Source: UBA8389 sp964472175 (GTDB taxonomy: Bacteria > Bacteroidota > Bacteroidia > Bacteroidales > UBA1402). Taken from it: a stretch of 22,213 bases of DNA. Below the pieces are notes generated by a model, which had not been told where the DNA came from, searched no databases, and saw nothing but the letters and a program-made list of their open reading frames with translations. The translations under genes and the position numbers were made by a program. Location of the stretch: the NCBI GenBank assembly GCA_964472175.1, contig CAYYJF010000031.1, positions 1 to 22,213 on the forward strand, written 5' to 3'. Of this stretch, positions 14,872-22,213 are shown piece after piece (within the stretch, counting starts at the first letter, position 1; each line of letters starts with the position of its first letter).

Positions 14872-16125
14872 ATGGCAAAAAAAGTTGAAACTATCAGTTT
14901 GATTGATACCTTTTCAGAGTTTAAGGAATTGAAAAACATCGATCGCCCGACGATGGTTAGCGTTTTGGAAGAATCCTTTAGAAATGTGTTGGCCAAAATG
15001 TTCGGTACCGATGAAAATTACGATATAATCATCAACCCGGATAAGGGTGATTTTGAAATTTGGAGAAACCGAAGAATCGTGGAGGACGATGCCTTAGAAG
15101 ATGAAAACCTACAAATTAAATTGTCTGATGCCAGGAAAATTGATCCTGATTTTGAAGTAGATGAAGACGTAACAGATGAAGTCCATTTTGCAGATTTTGG
15201 CAGAAGGGCCGTTTTGAATCTCAGACAAACTCTGGCATCCAAGATTCTGGAATTGCAGAAAGACAGTCTGTACAATCGATTTGTCGAAAAAGTTGGTCAA
15301 ATTGTCAGTGCAGAAGTCTATCAAATCTGGAAAAAAGAAATTTTGTTGTTGGATGATGAAGGCAATGAAATGTTGTTGCCCAAACAAGAACAAATCCCTT
15401 CAGATTTTTACAGAAAAGGCGAAAGCGTACGCGCTGTTGTTGAGCGTGTCGAAAATAAAAGTAACAACCCAAAAATCATATTATCCCGCACATCTCCAGT
15501 CTTCTTAGAAAGATTGTTTGAACTCGAAGTTCCTGAGATCCATGAAGGGTTGATTTTGATCAAGAAAGCTGCCAGAATCCCTGGCGAAAGAGCTAAAATT
15601 GCCGTTGAATCCTATGATGAACGCATTGATCCTGTTGGTGCATGCGTCGGCGTAAAAGGAGCCAGAATTCATGGCATCGTTCGTGAATTGAGAAACGAAA
15701 ATATTGATGTAATCAATTATACTTCAAATATCAATCTATTTATTCAGAGAGCATTAAGTCCTGCAAAGATTTCATCCATCCGTTTGGATGAAACCAACAA
15801 TAAAGCAGAAGTCTTTTTGAAACCAGAGGAAGTTTCTCTGGCGATTGGTAAAGGAGGTATGAATATAAAATTGGCTTCCATGTTGACCGGATACACCATT
15901 GATGTGTTCAGAGAAACCGATGATATGGAAGAAGATGATATTTACCTGGATGAATTTAAGGATGAAATTGACGCATGGGTCATTGACGCTTTGAAAAAGC
16001 TCGGATGTGATACTGCACGCAATGTCCTTGTCATTCCAAGGGAAGAATTAATAGAAAAGGCAGATTTGGAAGAAAGCACCGTAGATGAAGTACTTGCAAT
16101 TTTGCAAGCAGAGTTTGAAGATTAA
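14872..16125 (+). CDS. nusA: Transcription termination/antitermination factor NusA
   Basis: This 417-aa RNA-polymerase-binding factor controls pausing, intrinsic termination and antitermination. The N-terminal domain (about 1-130) binds polymerase (LIDTFSEFKELKNIDRPTMV, then VLEESFRNVLAKMFG). An S1 domain follows at about 140-205 (VGQIVSAEVYQIWKKEILL), then two KH domains with PGERAKIAVES, GACVGVKGARIHGIVREL and SLAIGKGGMNIKLASMLTGY carrying the GxxG loops. A short acidic C-terminal segment (EEDDIYLDEFKDE) and one helical repeat-like stretch end the protein. There are no long duplicated acidic repeats as in E. coli. It sits between rimP and infB, the usual order. Confidence 0.96.
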   Translation: MAKKVETISLIDTFSEFKELKNIDRPTMVSVLEESFRNVLAKMFGTDENYDIIINPDKGDFEIWRNRRIVEDDALEDENLQIKLSDARKIDPDFEVDEDVTDEVHFADFGRRAVLNLRQTLASKILELQKDSLYNRFVEKVGQIVSAEVYQIWKKEILLLDDEGNEMLLPKQEQIPSDFYRKGESVRAVVERVENKSNNPKIILSRTSPVFLERLFELEVPEIHEGLILIKKAARIPGERAKIAVESYDERIDPVGACVGVKGARIHGIVRELRNENIDVINYTSNINLFIQRALSPAKISSIRLDETNNKAEVFLKPEEVSLAIGKGGMNIKLASMLTGYTIDVFRETDDMEEDDIYLDEFKDEIDAWVIDALKKLGCDTARNVLVIPREELIEKADLEESTVDEVLAILQAEFED

Positions 16126-16173
16126 AGCGAACTACCAAGCCTGAGAATAGAGTTTTTTTTATAAACCCAATTT

Positions 16174-19161
16174 ATGTCGATTCGGTTAAATAAGGTTACC
16201 AGAGATTTAAATGTAGGAATGTCAACATTGGTTGAATTTCTGCAGAAGGTGGGTCATGTGGTTGAAAACAACCCAAATACCAAAATTACGGAAGAAGAGT
16301 ATGAGCTGCTGGTGAAGGAGTTCAGTAAGGATATGTCCTTAAAACAAGAAGCCGAAAAACTCGTTCAGGAACGTTCCAAACGTGAAAAACCGGCAACTGT
16401 TGCAGCTGAACCTGTTTTTGTACCCGAAGTTGAAAATGAAAAAGAGGCTTCGCAAGAAAGTCGTGTGCAGATTAAAACTGTGGGACGCATTGATTTGGAT
16501 GCATTAAAACCAAAATCGAAACCCGTACAAACACCGGAAATTAAAAAGGAAGTTGTTGAGAAAGCAGCACCCGAACCGAAGCCGGAAGTTGTGGTTCCCA
16601 AAATCGAGAAAGAACCTGTTGTTGCCGTTAAGCCAATTGCACCCGTGGTTGAACCAAAGGCAGCGCCTGTTGTTGAACCAAAGGCTCCTCCGGTTGTTGA
16701 ACCAAAAGCAGCGCCAAGTGTCGTTTCTCAAGAAACTGCAAAAACAAAAGTTCCTAAAACCGAATCCCCAAAAACGGTTGAACAGACGCCTGTTTTGAAA
16801 AAAGAAGAAAAAGCAAAGGCGGAAGTCAAAACCGAAGTGGCCGAAAAGAAACCTGCAGCAGAGGCAAGTGCACCTGTAGCAGAAGTGAATGAAAAAAAAG
16901 AACCAGAAATTTTCTCATTGGGAGTTAAAAGGTTCGAATCCAACATCAAGGTTATTAAAACCATTGATTTGGCCGCCTTGAATCAATCGACCAGACCCAA
17001 AAAGAAAACACAAGCTGAGAAGAAAAAGGAAAGAGAAGAAAAGCAAGCTCAGACTCAAAAAGTAGTTACTCCTCCAAGTAGTGGCATTGCGAAACCAAAT
17101 TTGGAAACAGGTGATGCCAACGCTCAAAAGAAAAAACGCAGCCGCATCAAAGACGGCAAAGTCAGGGTAGCTGATGTGCAAAATCAAGCCCAACCCCAAC
17201 AACGCCCACACAACAATCAGGAAGTTAAGTCTCGCTTGAAAAAGCCTGTTTTAAAATCGGAGGTCAATACTGAAGATGTTTCAAAACAAGTCAAGGAAAC
17301 ACTGGCCAGATTGACAGCAAAACCCAAGAAAGGGACAAAATATCGCAGAGATAAAAGAGAAGCCGGCTCTCAAAGAAGACAAGAAGAAGCCGAATTGGAA
17401 CGTTTGGAAAGCCAAACCATCAAAATTACCGAATTTGTAACGGTCAATGATTTGGCCAATATGATGGATGTCCCTGTTGTACAAGTTATTTCCATGTGCA
17501 TGAGCTTGGGACAAATGGTATCCATCAATCAAAGACTGGATGCTGAAACCATCAATTTTGTTGCTGAAGAATTTGGTTTTAAAACCGAATATGTCAGCGC
17601 TGAAGTGATGGAAGCCATACAGGACGAGGAAGACAATGAAGAAGACTTGGTACCCAGACCTCCCATTGTTACGGTGATGGGTCATGTCGACCACGGTAAA
17701 ACATCTTTGTTGGATTATATCAGAAGTGCAAACGTTATTGCCGGTGAAGCCGGTGGTATTACGCAACATATTGGTGCTTACAATGTTAAATTGGAAGACG
17801 GTAGAAAAATAACCTTCCTGGATACTCCGGGTCACGAAGCTTTTACAGCCATGCGTGCCAGAGGAGCAAAAGTGACAGATATCGCCATCATCATTGTTGC
17901 TGCAGACGACAGCGTCATGCCACAAACCATTGAAGCCATCAACCATGCTTCAGCAGCCAATGTACCCATGGTCTTTGCCATCAATAAAATTGACAAACAA
18001 GGAGCCGATCCTGAAAAGATTAAAGATGCTTTGGCGCAAATGAATTATTTGGTTGAAGACTGGGGCGGCAAATTTCAATCACAAGACATTTCTGCCAAAA
18101 AAGGTCTTCACGTCAACGAATTGCTGGAAAAGGTCTTGCTGGAAGCAGAAATGCTTGATTTAAAAGCCAATCCAAACAGAAAAGCCATTGGTTCCGTGAT
18201 TGAGTCCTCCCTGGATAAAGGACGTGGATACATAGCAACTGTCTTGGTTCACAATGGAACGTTGAAACAAGGTGACATTGTCATTGCCGGTGTTTGTCAT
18301 GGCCGCATCAAAGCCATGTTCAATGAGCGTGGCGTGCGTGTAAACCAGGCAGGACCTTCAGAACCTGTACTCATCTTAGGATTAAACGGTGCACCACAAG
18401 CCGGTGACAACTTCAACGTTGTATCGACCGAACAGGAAGCCCGTGAAATTGCCAATAAGAGAGAGCAACTGCAACGCGAACAAGGTTTGAGAACCAACAA
18501 ACTGTTGACCCTGGCTGAAATTGGTCGAAGAATTGCTGTAGGTAACTTCAAAGAACTGAACATCATTGTGAAAGGTGACGTGGACGGATCTGTTGAAGCA
18601 CTTTCTGATTCTTTGATCAAACTTTCGACCGAAGAAATTCAGGTCAATGTAATTCACAAAGCCGTTGGAGCCATTTCCGAATCCGACATCACCCTGGCTT
18701 CTGCCTCGGATGCGATTGTCGTGGGTTTCCAGGTTAGACCCTCTCAGGCTGCAAGAAGACTTGCCGATCGTGAAGGAGTTGATATGCATATGTATTCCAT
18801 CATCTATGATGCCATTGAAGAAGTGAAATCTGCCATGGAGGGCATGTTGTCGCCCGAAATTAAGGAAGAAATTACTGCAACGATCGAAATCAGAGATGTA
18901 TTCAAGATTACCAAAGTGGGCACAGTTGCCGGCTGTATGGTGAAGGAAGGCAAGATTAAACGTGGCAACAAATTGCGCTTGATTCGTGACGGTATAGTCA
19001 TTTACTCCGGTGAAATGGGCGCATTAAAACGCTTCAAGGAAGATATGAAAGAAGTCAATCAAGGGTATGAATGTGGCATCAGTTTTGCAACATATCAAGA
19101 CTTGCATGTTGGAGATTTCATTGAATCGTTTGAAGAAGTAGAAGTGCGTAAAACACTTTAA
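16174..19161 (+). CDS. infB: Translation initiation factor IF-2
   Basis: This 995-aa GTPase brings formylmethionyl-tRNA to the 30S subunit. Residues 1-50 form the N-terminal IF2 helix domain (SIRLNKVTRDLNVGMSTLVE). About 85-410 is a long Lys/Glu/Pro/Ala-rich linker with a repeat of VVEPKAAP units at 158-181. The second IF2_N-like domain lies near 415-475. The G domain has G1 GHVDHGKTS at 503-511, GGITQHIG, DTPGHEAF, NKID and SAKKG. Domains II-IV follow, including the fMet-tRNA-binding C-terminal barrel (IEIRDVFKITKVGTVAGCMV). The length is at the long end for the family, typical of Bacteroidota. The gap to nusA is 48 bp without a terminator, so it belongs to the same operon. A terminator follows it. 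Confidence 0.97.
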   Translation: MSIRLNKVTRDLNVGMSTLVEFLQKVGHVVENNPNTKITEEEYELLVKEFSKDMSLKQEAEKLVQERSKREKPATVAAEPVFVPEVENEKEASQESRVQIKTVGRIDLDALKPKSKPVQTPEIKKEVVEKAAPEPKPEVVVPKIEKEPVVAVKPIAPVVEPKAAPVVEPKAPPVVEPKAAPSVVSQETAKTKVPKTESPKTVEQTPVLKKEEKAKAEVKTEVAEKKPAAEASAPVAEVNEKKEPEIFSLGVKRFESNIKVIKTIDLAALNQSTRPKKKTQAEKKKEREEKQAQTQKVVTPPSSGIAKPNLETGDANAQKKKRSRIKDGKVRVADVQNQAQPQQRPHNNQEVKSRLKKPVLKSEVNTEDVSKQVKETLARLTAKPKKGTKYRRDKREAGSQRRQEEAELERLESQTIKITEFVTVNDLANMMDVPVVQVISMCMSLGQMVSINQRLDAETINFVAEEFGFKTEYVSAEVMEAIQDEEDNEEDLVPRPPIVTVMGHVDHGKTSLLDYIRSANVIAGEAGGITQHIGAYNVKLEDGRKITFLDTPGHEAFTAMRARGAKVTDIAIIIVAADDSVMPQTIEAINHASAANVPMVFAINKIDKQGADPEKIKDALAQMNYLVEDWGGKFQSQDISAKKGLHVNELLEKVLLEAEMLDLKANPNRKAIGSVIESSLDKGRGYIATVLVHNGTLKQGDIVIAGVCHGRIKAMFNERGVRVNQAGPSEPVLILGLNGAPQAGDNFNVVSTEQEAREIANKREQLQREQGLRTNKLLTLAEIGRRIAVGNFKELNIIVKGDVDGSVEALSDSLIKLSTEEIQVNVIHKAVGAISESDITLASASDAIVVGFQVRPSQAARRLADREGVDMHMYSIIYDAIEEVKSAMEGMLSPEIKEEITATIEIRDVFKITKVGTVAGCMVKEGKIKRGNKLRLIRDGIVIYSGEMGALKRFKEDMKEVNQGYECGISFATYQDLHVGDFIESFEEVEVRKTL
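16645..16716 (+). repeat. Three tandem 24-bp repeats inside the IF2 linker
   Basis: Three direct 24-nt units encode VVEPKAAP, VVEPKAPP and VVEPKAAP (residues 158-181). They differ by a few bases and keep the reading frame. They lie in the disordered linker, where length changes should be tolerated. Confidence 0.85.
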
Positions 19162-19183
19162 CGAATCGTTTTTATACATCATG

Positions 19184-19225
19184 AAAAGCATCTTGGCGAA
19201 AGCAATTTCGTTTAGGTGCTTTTTT
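19184..19225 (+). terminator. Rho-independent terminator after infB
   Basis: AAAAGCATC (19184-19192) pairs with GGTGCTTTT (19215-19223) with one G-U pair. A nested 5-bp CGAAA/TTTCG hairpin with a GCAA loop sits inside, and a T-run follows. It ends 14 bp before the cvpA ATG, so it separates the rimP-nusA-infB operon from cvpA-suf or attenuates read-through. Confidence 0.75.
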
Positions 19226-19238
19226 AATATTAGAAAAA

Positions 19239-19751
19239 ATGAATTGGCTGGATATTTTCCTATTGATCTATCTCTTTTTTGAAGCCTGGAAGGGATTTAA
19301 AAACGGATTGATGAACGAATTGGGTTCCATTTTGGGCATCATTCTTGGATTTTTGCTCGCTTCCATCACCAATGAATCATTGGCCGTATTTTTTTCACCC
19401 GTCACTGGTGGATCTTTGTGGATGTCCAGAATCGTCGCATTTTTGTTGACCTTTTTGGCAGTTTTCTCCTTAATCCTTATCTTGTCAAAGATTTTTGAAG
19501 GTTTTCTAAAGGTGTTTGCGTTAAACTGGTTGAATCAAATTGCCGGTGCTTTTTTCAATGTGATGAAGGGCTTGCTGGTGATGAGTGTGATTGTTAACTT
19601 GTTGCTATTCATTGATTTCAGATCACGATTGATCCCAAATCATGTGAAAGAAAAATCGTTTCTGTTTGAAAAAGTCAGCAAGATTGCTCCGGCAGTGTTT
19701 CCAACCGTTCAAATATTCAAACATACGGCAGAGCCTGATGACACAAAATAA
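19239..19751 (+). CDS. CvpA family inner-membrane protein
   Basis: This 170-aa integral membrane protein has four predicted transmembrane helices (about residues 4-20, 28-47, 62-86 and 100-124). It begins MNWLDIFLLIYLFFEAWKGF, close to the CvpA family start (a short helix followed by an R/K-G-F/Y-x-x-G motif), and has a GSILGIILGFLLA second helix. CvpA homologues are linked to colicin V production in E. coli and to envelope stress tolerance; the molecular function is not established. The C-terminal 40 residues are soluble. No TAnnTTTG promoter box was seen between the infB terminator and the ATG, so it may depend on read-through. sufB follows after 10 bp from my chosen start. Confidence 0.85.
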   Translation: MNWLDIFLLIYLFFEAWKGFKNGLMNELGSILGIILGFLLASITNESLAVFFSPVTGGSLWMSRIVAFLLTFLAVFSLILILSKIFEGFLKVFALNWLNQIAGAFFNVMKGLLVMSVIVNLLLFIDFRSRLIPNHVKEKSFLFEKVSKIAPAVFPTVQIFKHTAEPDDTK

Positions 19752-19761
19752 TGATGGAGGT

Positions 19762-21210
19762 ATGAAAGAAAATCAAGATACGATACTAGAAAGCGTTACC
19801 CAGGGCGAATATAAATATGGCTTTGTCACAGATATTGAGGCCGAAAGTATCCCTGTTGGATTGAATGAAGATGTGGTACGGTTAATTTCTTCAAAAAAGA
19901 ATGAACCGGACTGGCTTCTCGAATTTCGTTTGAAAGCGTTCAATCATTGGAAAACCCTTTCCATGCCAACATGGCCGCATTTAAAAATCCCTGAGATCGA
20001 TTATCAAAACATCATCTATTATTCTGCTCCCAAATCGAAAAAAGCGCCCGAAAGTCTGGATGAAGTCGATCCGGAGCTGTTAAAAACCTTTGAGAAACTC
20101 GGCATTCCCTTAGAAGAACAAAAATTGTTGTCCGGAATGGCCGTTGATGCCATTGTTGACAGTGTCTCTGTGAAAACCACTTTCAAGGAGCATTTATCAG
20201 AACTTGGGGTCATTTTTTGCTCCTTTAGTGAAGCCGTGCAACAGTATCCCGATTTGGTGCAGCAATATCTTGGATCGGTCGTTGGCTATCGGGACAATTT
20301 CTTTGCCGCATTGAATTGCGCCGTTTTTAGTGATGGTTCCTTTGTTTATATTCCCAAAGGCGTTCGCTGCCCCATGGAATTGTCCTCCTATTTCAGAATC
20401 AATGCTGCCAATACAGGCCAGTTTGAACGCACCCTGATCATTGCCGATGACAATTCTTATGTCAGTTATCTGGAAGGTTGTACAGCGCCCATGAGGGATG
20501 AAAATCAGTTGCATGCAGCCATCGTCGAAATCATTGCCCTGGAAAATTCGGAAGTGAAGTATTCGACCGTACAGAATTGGTATCCGGGAGATAAAAACGG
20601 AAAAGGAGGCATTTTCAATTTCGTAACCAAACGCGCACTCTGTAAAGGCAATCATTCCAAGGTATCGTGGACTCAGGTGGAAACCGGTTCAGCCATCACC
20701 TGGAAGTATCCAAGTTGTATCCTGGCCGGTGACGATTCTACCGGAGAATTTTACTCCGTTGCTGTTACAAACAACTATCAACAAGCCGATACAGGCACGA
20801 AAATGATACATTTGGGAAAAAATACCCGAAGCCGGATTGTCTCCAAAGGGATTTCTGCCGGTAAAAGTCAAAACAGCTATCGTGGTTTGGTTAAAGTTTC
20901 CTCCAAGGCCGAAAATGCAAGAAACTTTTCGCAATGTGACAGCTTGCTTTTGGGAGATACTTGTGGAGCCCACACCTTTCCCTATATAGATATTAACAAC
21001 CAATCAGCTGTTGTCGAACATGAAGCAACGACTTCGAAAATCAACGAAGATCAGCTTTTTTACTGCAACCAACGTGGCATTTCAACAGAAGATGCTGTGG
21101 GACTGATTGTGAACGGATATGTGAAAGAGGTCATCAACAAATTGCCCATGGAATTTGCGGTTGAGGCTCAAAAATTATTGCAAATAACCCTTGAAGGAAG
21201 CGTTGGCTGA
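19762..21210 (+). CDS. sufB: Fe-S cluster assembly scaffold protein SufB
   Basis: This 482-aa scaffold of the SufBCD complex builds Fe-S clusters with SufC as ATPase. The N-terminal EYKYGFVTDIEAESIPVGL and the segment NEPDWLLEFRLKAFNHW are typical of SufB. The core beta-helix has FSDGSFVYIPKGVRCPMELS and YLEGCTAPMRDENQLHAA. The C-terminal active region reads CDSLLLGDTCGAHTFPYIDI then EHEATTSKINEDQLFYCNQR, with the conserved Cys and Glu used for cluster assembly. I choose ATG 19762 (MKENQD), which gives the usual short lead-in. ATG 19738 is in the same frame and would overlap cvpA by 14 bp. GGAGG at 19756-19760 is too close to 19762 to be a normal Shine-Dalgarno site, so the start is not fully settled. 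The stop overlaps the pnuC ATG by 1 nt (TGATG). Confidence 0.95.
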   Translation: MKENQDTILESVTQGEYKYGFVTDIEAESIPVGLNEDVVRLISSKKNEPDWLLEFRLKAFNHWKTLSMPTWPHLKIPEIDYQNIIYYSAPKSKKAPESLDEVDPELLKTFEKLGIPLEEQKLLSGMAVDAIVDSVSVKTTFKEHLSELGVIFCSFSEAVQQYPDLVQQYLGSVVGYRDNFFAALNCAVFSDGSFVYIPKGVRCPMELSSYFRINAANTGQFERTLIIADDNSYVSYLEGCTAPMRDENQLHAAIVEIIALENSEVKYSTVQNWYPGDKNGKGGIFNFVTKRALCKGNHSKVSWTQVETGSAITWKYPSCILAGDDSTGEFYSVAVTNNYQQADTGTKMIHLGKNTRSRIVSKGISAGKSQNSYRGLVKVSSKAENARNFSQCDSLLLGDTCGAHTFPYIDINNQSAVVEHEATTSKINEDQLFYCNQRGISTEDAVGLIVNGYVKEVINKLPMEFAVEAQKLLQITLEGSVG

Positions 21211-21857
21211 TGCAGTTTTTATACGAAACCGTAGCGACTTTATGGGGTTATCCGCTGAGTGTATTGGAGCTGGTTGGAGTGCTGACCGGCTTGACGGCTG
21301 TCGTTTTTGCTTCTAAAGCCTGGGCAGTCAACTTTTTATTTGGTGTCGTCAATGCAGTCGTGTATTTCATGCTGTATTTTGAGTTTCGGTTGTATTCCAT
21401 GATGTTGTTGCAATTGGTGTATCTAAGCTTCAGTATCTATGGATTTTACCATTGGAAACATCCTGATAAAGCACAGGAGGATCAGAATAAAGAGTTGAAA
21501 ATAAGCTTCCTGACATGGAAAATGCGGTGGATGTATGTGGCCCTTATTTTTATTTTGGGTGCAGCATGGGGTTGGTCTGTGATTCATTTTCAGGCAACCT
21601 TCCCGGATTATTTTGCACCACCGGCATATCCCTGGCTGGATGCCATTTTAACCATGGCAAGCGTGGTAGGGCAGTGGCTTTTGTCCAAAAAAGTATGGGA
21701 AAACTGGGTCATCTGGTTGGTCGTTGATGCGATCAGTACCCTCTTATTTTTCCACATGGGCATGATTTTTACCGCATTGTTGTATGCACTGTTTACACTG
21801 ATTGCCATCAAAGCAATGATAGATTGGAAAAAAATATATGAAAAAAGTGAAAGATGA
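21210..21857 (+). CDS. pnuC: Nicotinamide mononucleotide/riboside transporter PnuC
   Basis: This 215-aa polytopic membrane protein imports an NAD precursor (nicotinamide riboside in most characterised PnuCs). Family marks are visible: an N-terminal LELVGVLTGLTAVVFASK helix, the WAVNFLFGVVNAVVYFMLYF helix matching the W-x-x-N...N/Y pattern, LLQLVYLSFSIYGFYHW, and the C-terminal ENWVIWLVVDAIST matching the ENW-x-x-W-x-x-x-D/N signature. About seven transmembrane helices fit. Its ATG overlaps the sufB stop, and its end overlaps the next gene by 20 bp, so it is embedded in the suf transcription unit. No NAD- or riboswitch-like leader can exist here because there is no intergenic space. The substrate (riboside or mononucleotide) is inferred. 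Confidence 0.9.
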   Translation: MQFLYETVATLWGYPLSVLELVGVLTGLTAVVFASKAWAVNFLFGVVNAVVYFMLYFEFRLYSMMLLQLVYLSFSIYGFYHWKHPDKAQEDQNKELKISFLTWKMRWMYVALIFILGAAWGWSVIHFQATFPDYFAPPAYPWLDAILTMASVVGQWLLSKKVWENWVIWLVVDAISTLLFFHMGMIFTALLYALFTLIAIKAMIDWKKIYEKSER

Positions 21858-22158
21858 AATAGAAGGTCCGGTAAAAAACAGCCCTTGGTTGTTTGTTGGC
21901 GGTATTCTGGTACTTGTTGTCTTTTTTGCACTGGGTATTTTGTTGATTGTGGAATCGCTCAAAGAACCCGAAGGGCCTTGGGATCAATTGGATACCAAAA
22001 AAATGTTGGCAAGTGCAGCGGGCTTGATCTCAATATCTGCCGCGCTCATCTATTTCTTGATTCGAATTAGAAATACAAACAAAAAAAGAAGTGGAAAGAC
22101 CCGTGTTGCCAAAAAAACGACTTCCACAAAGAAACGTAAAGTATCAAATAAAAAATAA
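21838..22158 (+). CDS. Small two-helix membrane protein with a basic C-terminal tail, unknown function
   Basis: I do not recognise this 106-aa protein. It has a short charged N-terminus (MKKVKDEIEGPVKNS), a first hydrophobic helix at about residues 17-39 (WLFVGGILVLVVFFALGILL), and an acidic loop (LKEPEGPWDQLDTKK). A second helix lies at about 58-76 (ASAAGLISISAALIYFLIRI). A roughly 30-residue tail is rich in Lys, Arg, Thr and Ser (NTNKKRSGKTRVAKKT and on). By the positive-inside rule both ends should face the cytoplasm. The start lies 20 bp inside pnuC, and sufC begins 4 bp after the stop, so it is co-transcribed with the suf genes. The gene looks real because its hydrophobic and polar pattern is ordered and its spacing is tight. 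Confidence 0.75.
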   Translation: MKKVKDEIEGPVKNSPWLFVGGILVLVVFFALGILLIVESLKEPEGPWDQLDTKKMLASAAGLISISAALIYFLIRIRNTNKKRSGKTRVAKKTTSTKKRKVSNKK

Positions 22159-22162
22159 AACC

Positions 22163-22213
22163 ATGTTGCTAGAAATCAAAAATTTACATGCAAATGTTGA
22201 TGGTAAAGAAATT
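22163..22213 (+). CDS. sufC: Fe-S cluster assembly ATPase SufC (N-terminus only)
   Basis: An ATG at 22163 opens a frame that runs off the right edge after 17 codons: MLLEIKNLHANVDGKEI. This matches the characteristic SufC start (M-L-x-I-K-N-L-H-A-x-V-x-x-K-E-I), the first strands of the ABC ATPase. SufC powers SufBD during cluster assembly. The position downstream of sufB supports the call; the Walker motifs lie outside the window. Confidence 0.88.
   Translation, partial: MLLEIKNLHANVDGKEI

Noticed and set aside
17281..17946. 221-aa minus-strand open frame opposite infB
   Set aside because: It is fully antisense to conserved IF2 domains, with a Phe/His-rich composition typical of complement reading and no promoter box.
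19181..19240. Short ORF starting at ATG 19181 upstream of cvpA
   Set aside because: Its codons are the two arms and loop of the infB terminator, and it runs out of frame into cvpA before stopping.
20197..20655. 152-aa minus-strand open frame opposite sufB
   Set aside because: It is a shadow of the conserved SufB frame and has no family resemblance.
1..22213. Mobile elements, CRISPR arrays, defence islands, prophage or tRNA genes
   Set aside because: I looked for transposases, integrases, spaced direct repeats, toxin-antitoxin pairs and cloverleaf-like sequences and found none. Every long frame is accounted for by core or conserved genes.

Overview
The window looks like core chromosome from a Bacteroidota bacterium. 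The gene set and protein styles fit the Saprospiria/Chitinophagia/Cytophagia side of the phylum, but I cannot place it more finely from sequence alone. The main evidence is the phylum-type promoter box TAnnTTTG upstream of many genes, in three cases with a TTG/TTTG box exactly 19 nt further upstream. Supporting evidence is AT-rich intergenic DNA, few Shine-Dalgarno sites, a long-tailed IF2 (995 aa), a 532-aa S41 protease and a ParE of the form common in this phylum. The sequence appears to be a draft scaffold: 100 Ns sit inside typA.

Left part (1-9400). A minus-strand group holds trhP (U32 tRNA-uridine hydroxylase), a hotdog thioesterase and the first codons of a probable dprA. A divergent dusB (tRNA dihydrouridine synthase) starts 71 bp from trhP, and its stop overlaps the end of the convergent metF. 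The minus strand then carries a tightly packed parE-coaD-ctpA-metF operon (gaps of 1-2 nt and a 4-nt overlap), preceded by a two-lobed GNAT-like gene. rpsO follows with its own promoter and terminator.

Middle (9400-14270). typA/bipA runs on the plus strand and is interrupted by the gap. It converges on a cysteine-rich DUF3109 gene. Upstream of DUF3109 is gpmI, which ends in a clear terminator. Next is a plus-strand OmpA-like lipoprotein with a glycine zipper and its own terminator.

Right part (14270-22213). A canonical promoter and a terminator-like leader hairpin precede rimP-nusA-infB, the classic translation/transcription operon. A terminator separates it from cvpA-sufB-pnuC-(small basic membrane protein)-sufC, where the Fe-S assembly genes sufB and sufC are separated by an NMN transporter gene and an unknown 106-aa membrane protein.

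I see no rRNA, tRNA, CRISPR array, insertion sequence, prophage or defence gene, and no gene-free stretch above 300 bases. I found no convincing undescribed system. The best leads are modest: the rimP-leader hairpin, the two genes lodged inside the suf cluster, the paired tRNA-uridine modification genes sharing one promoter region, and the undersized assembly gap in typA.
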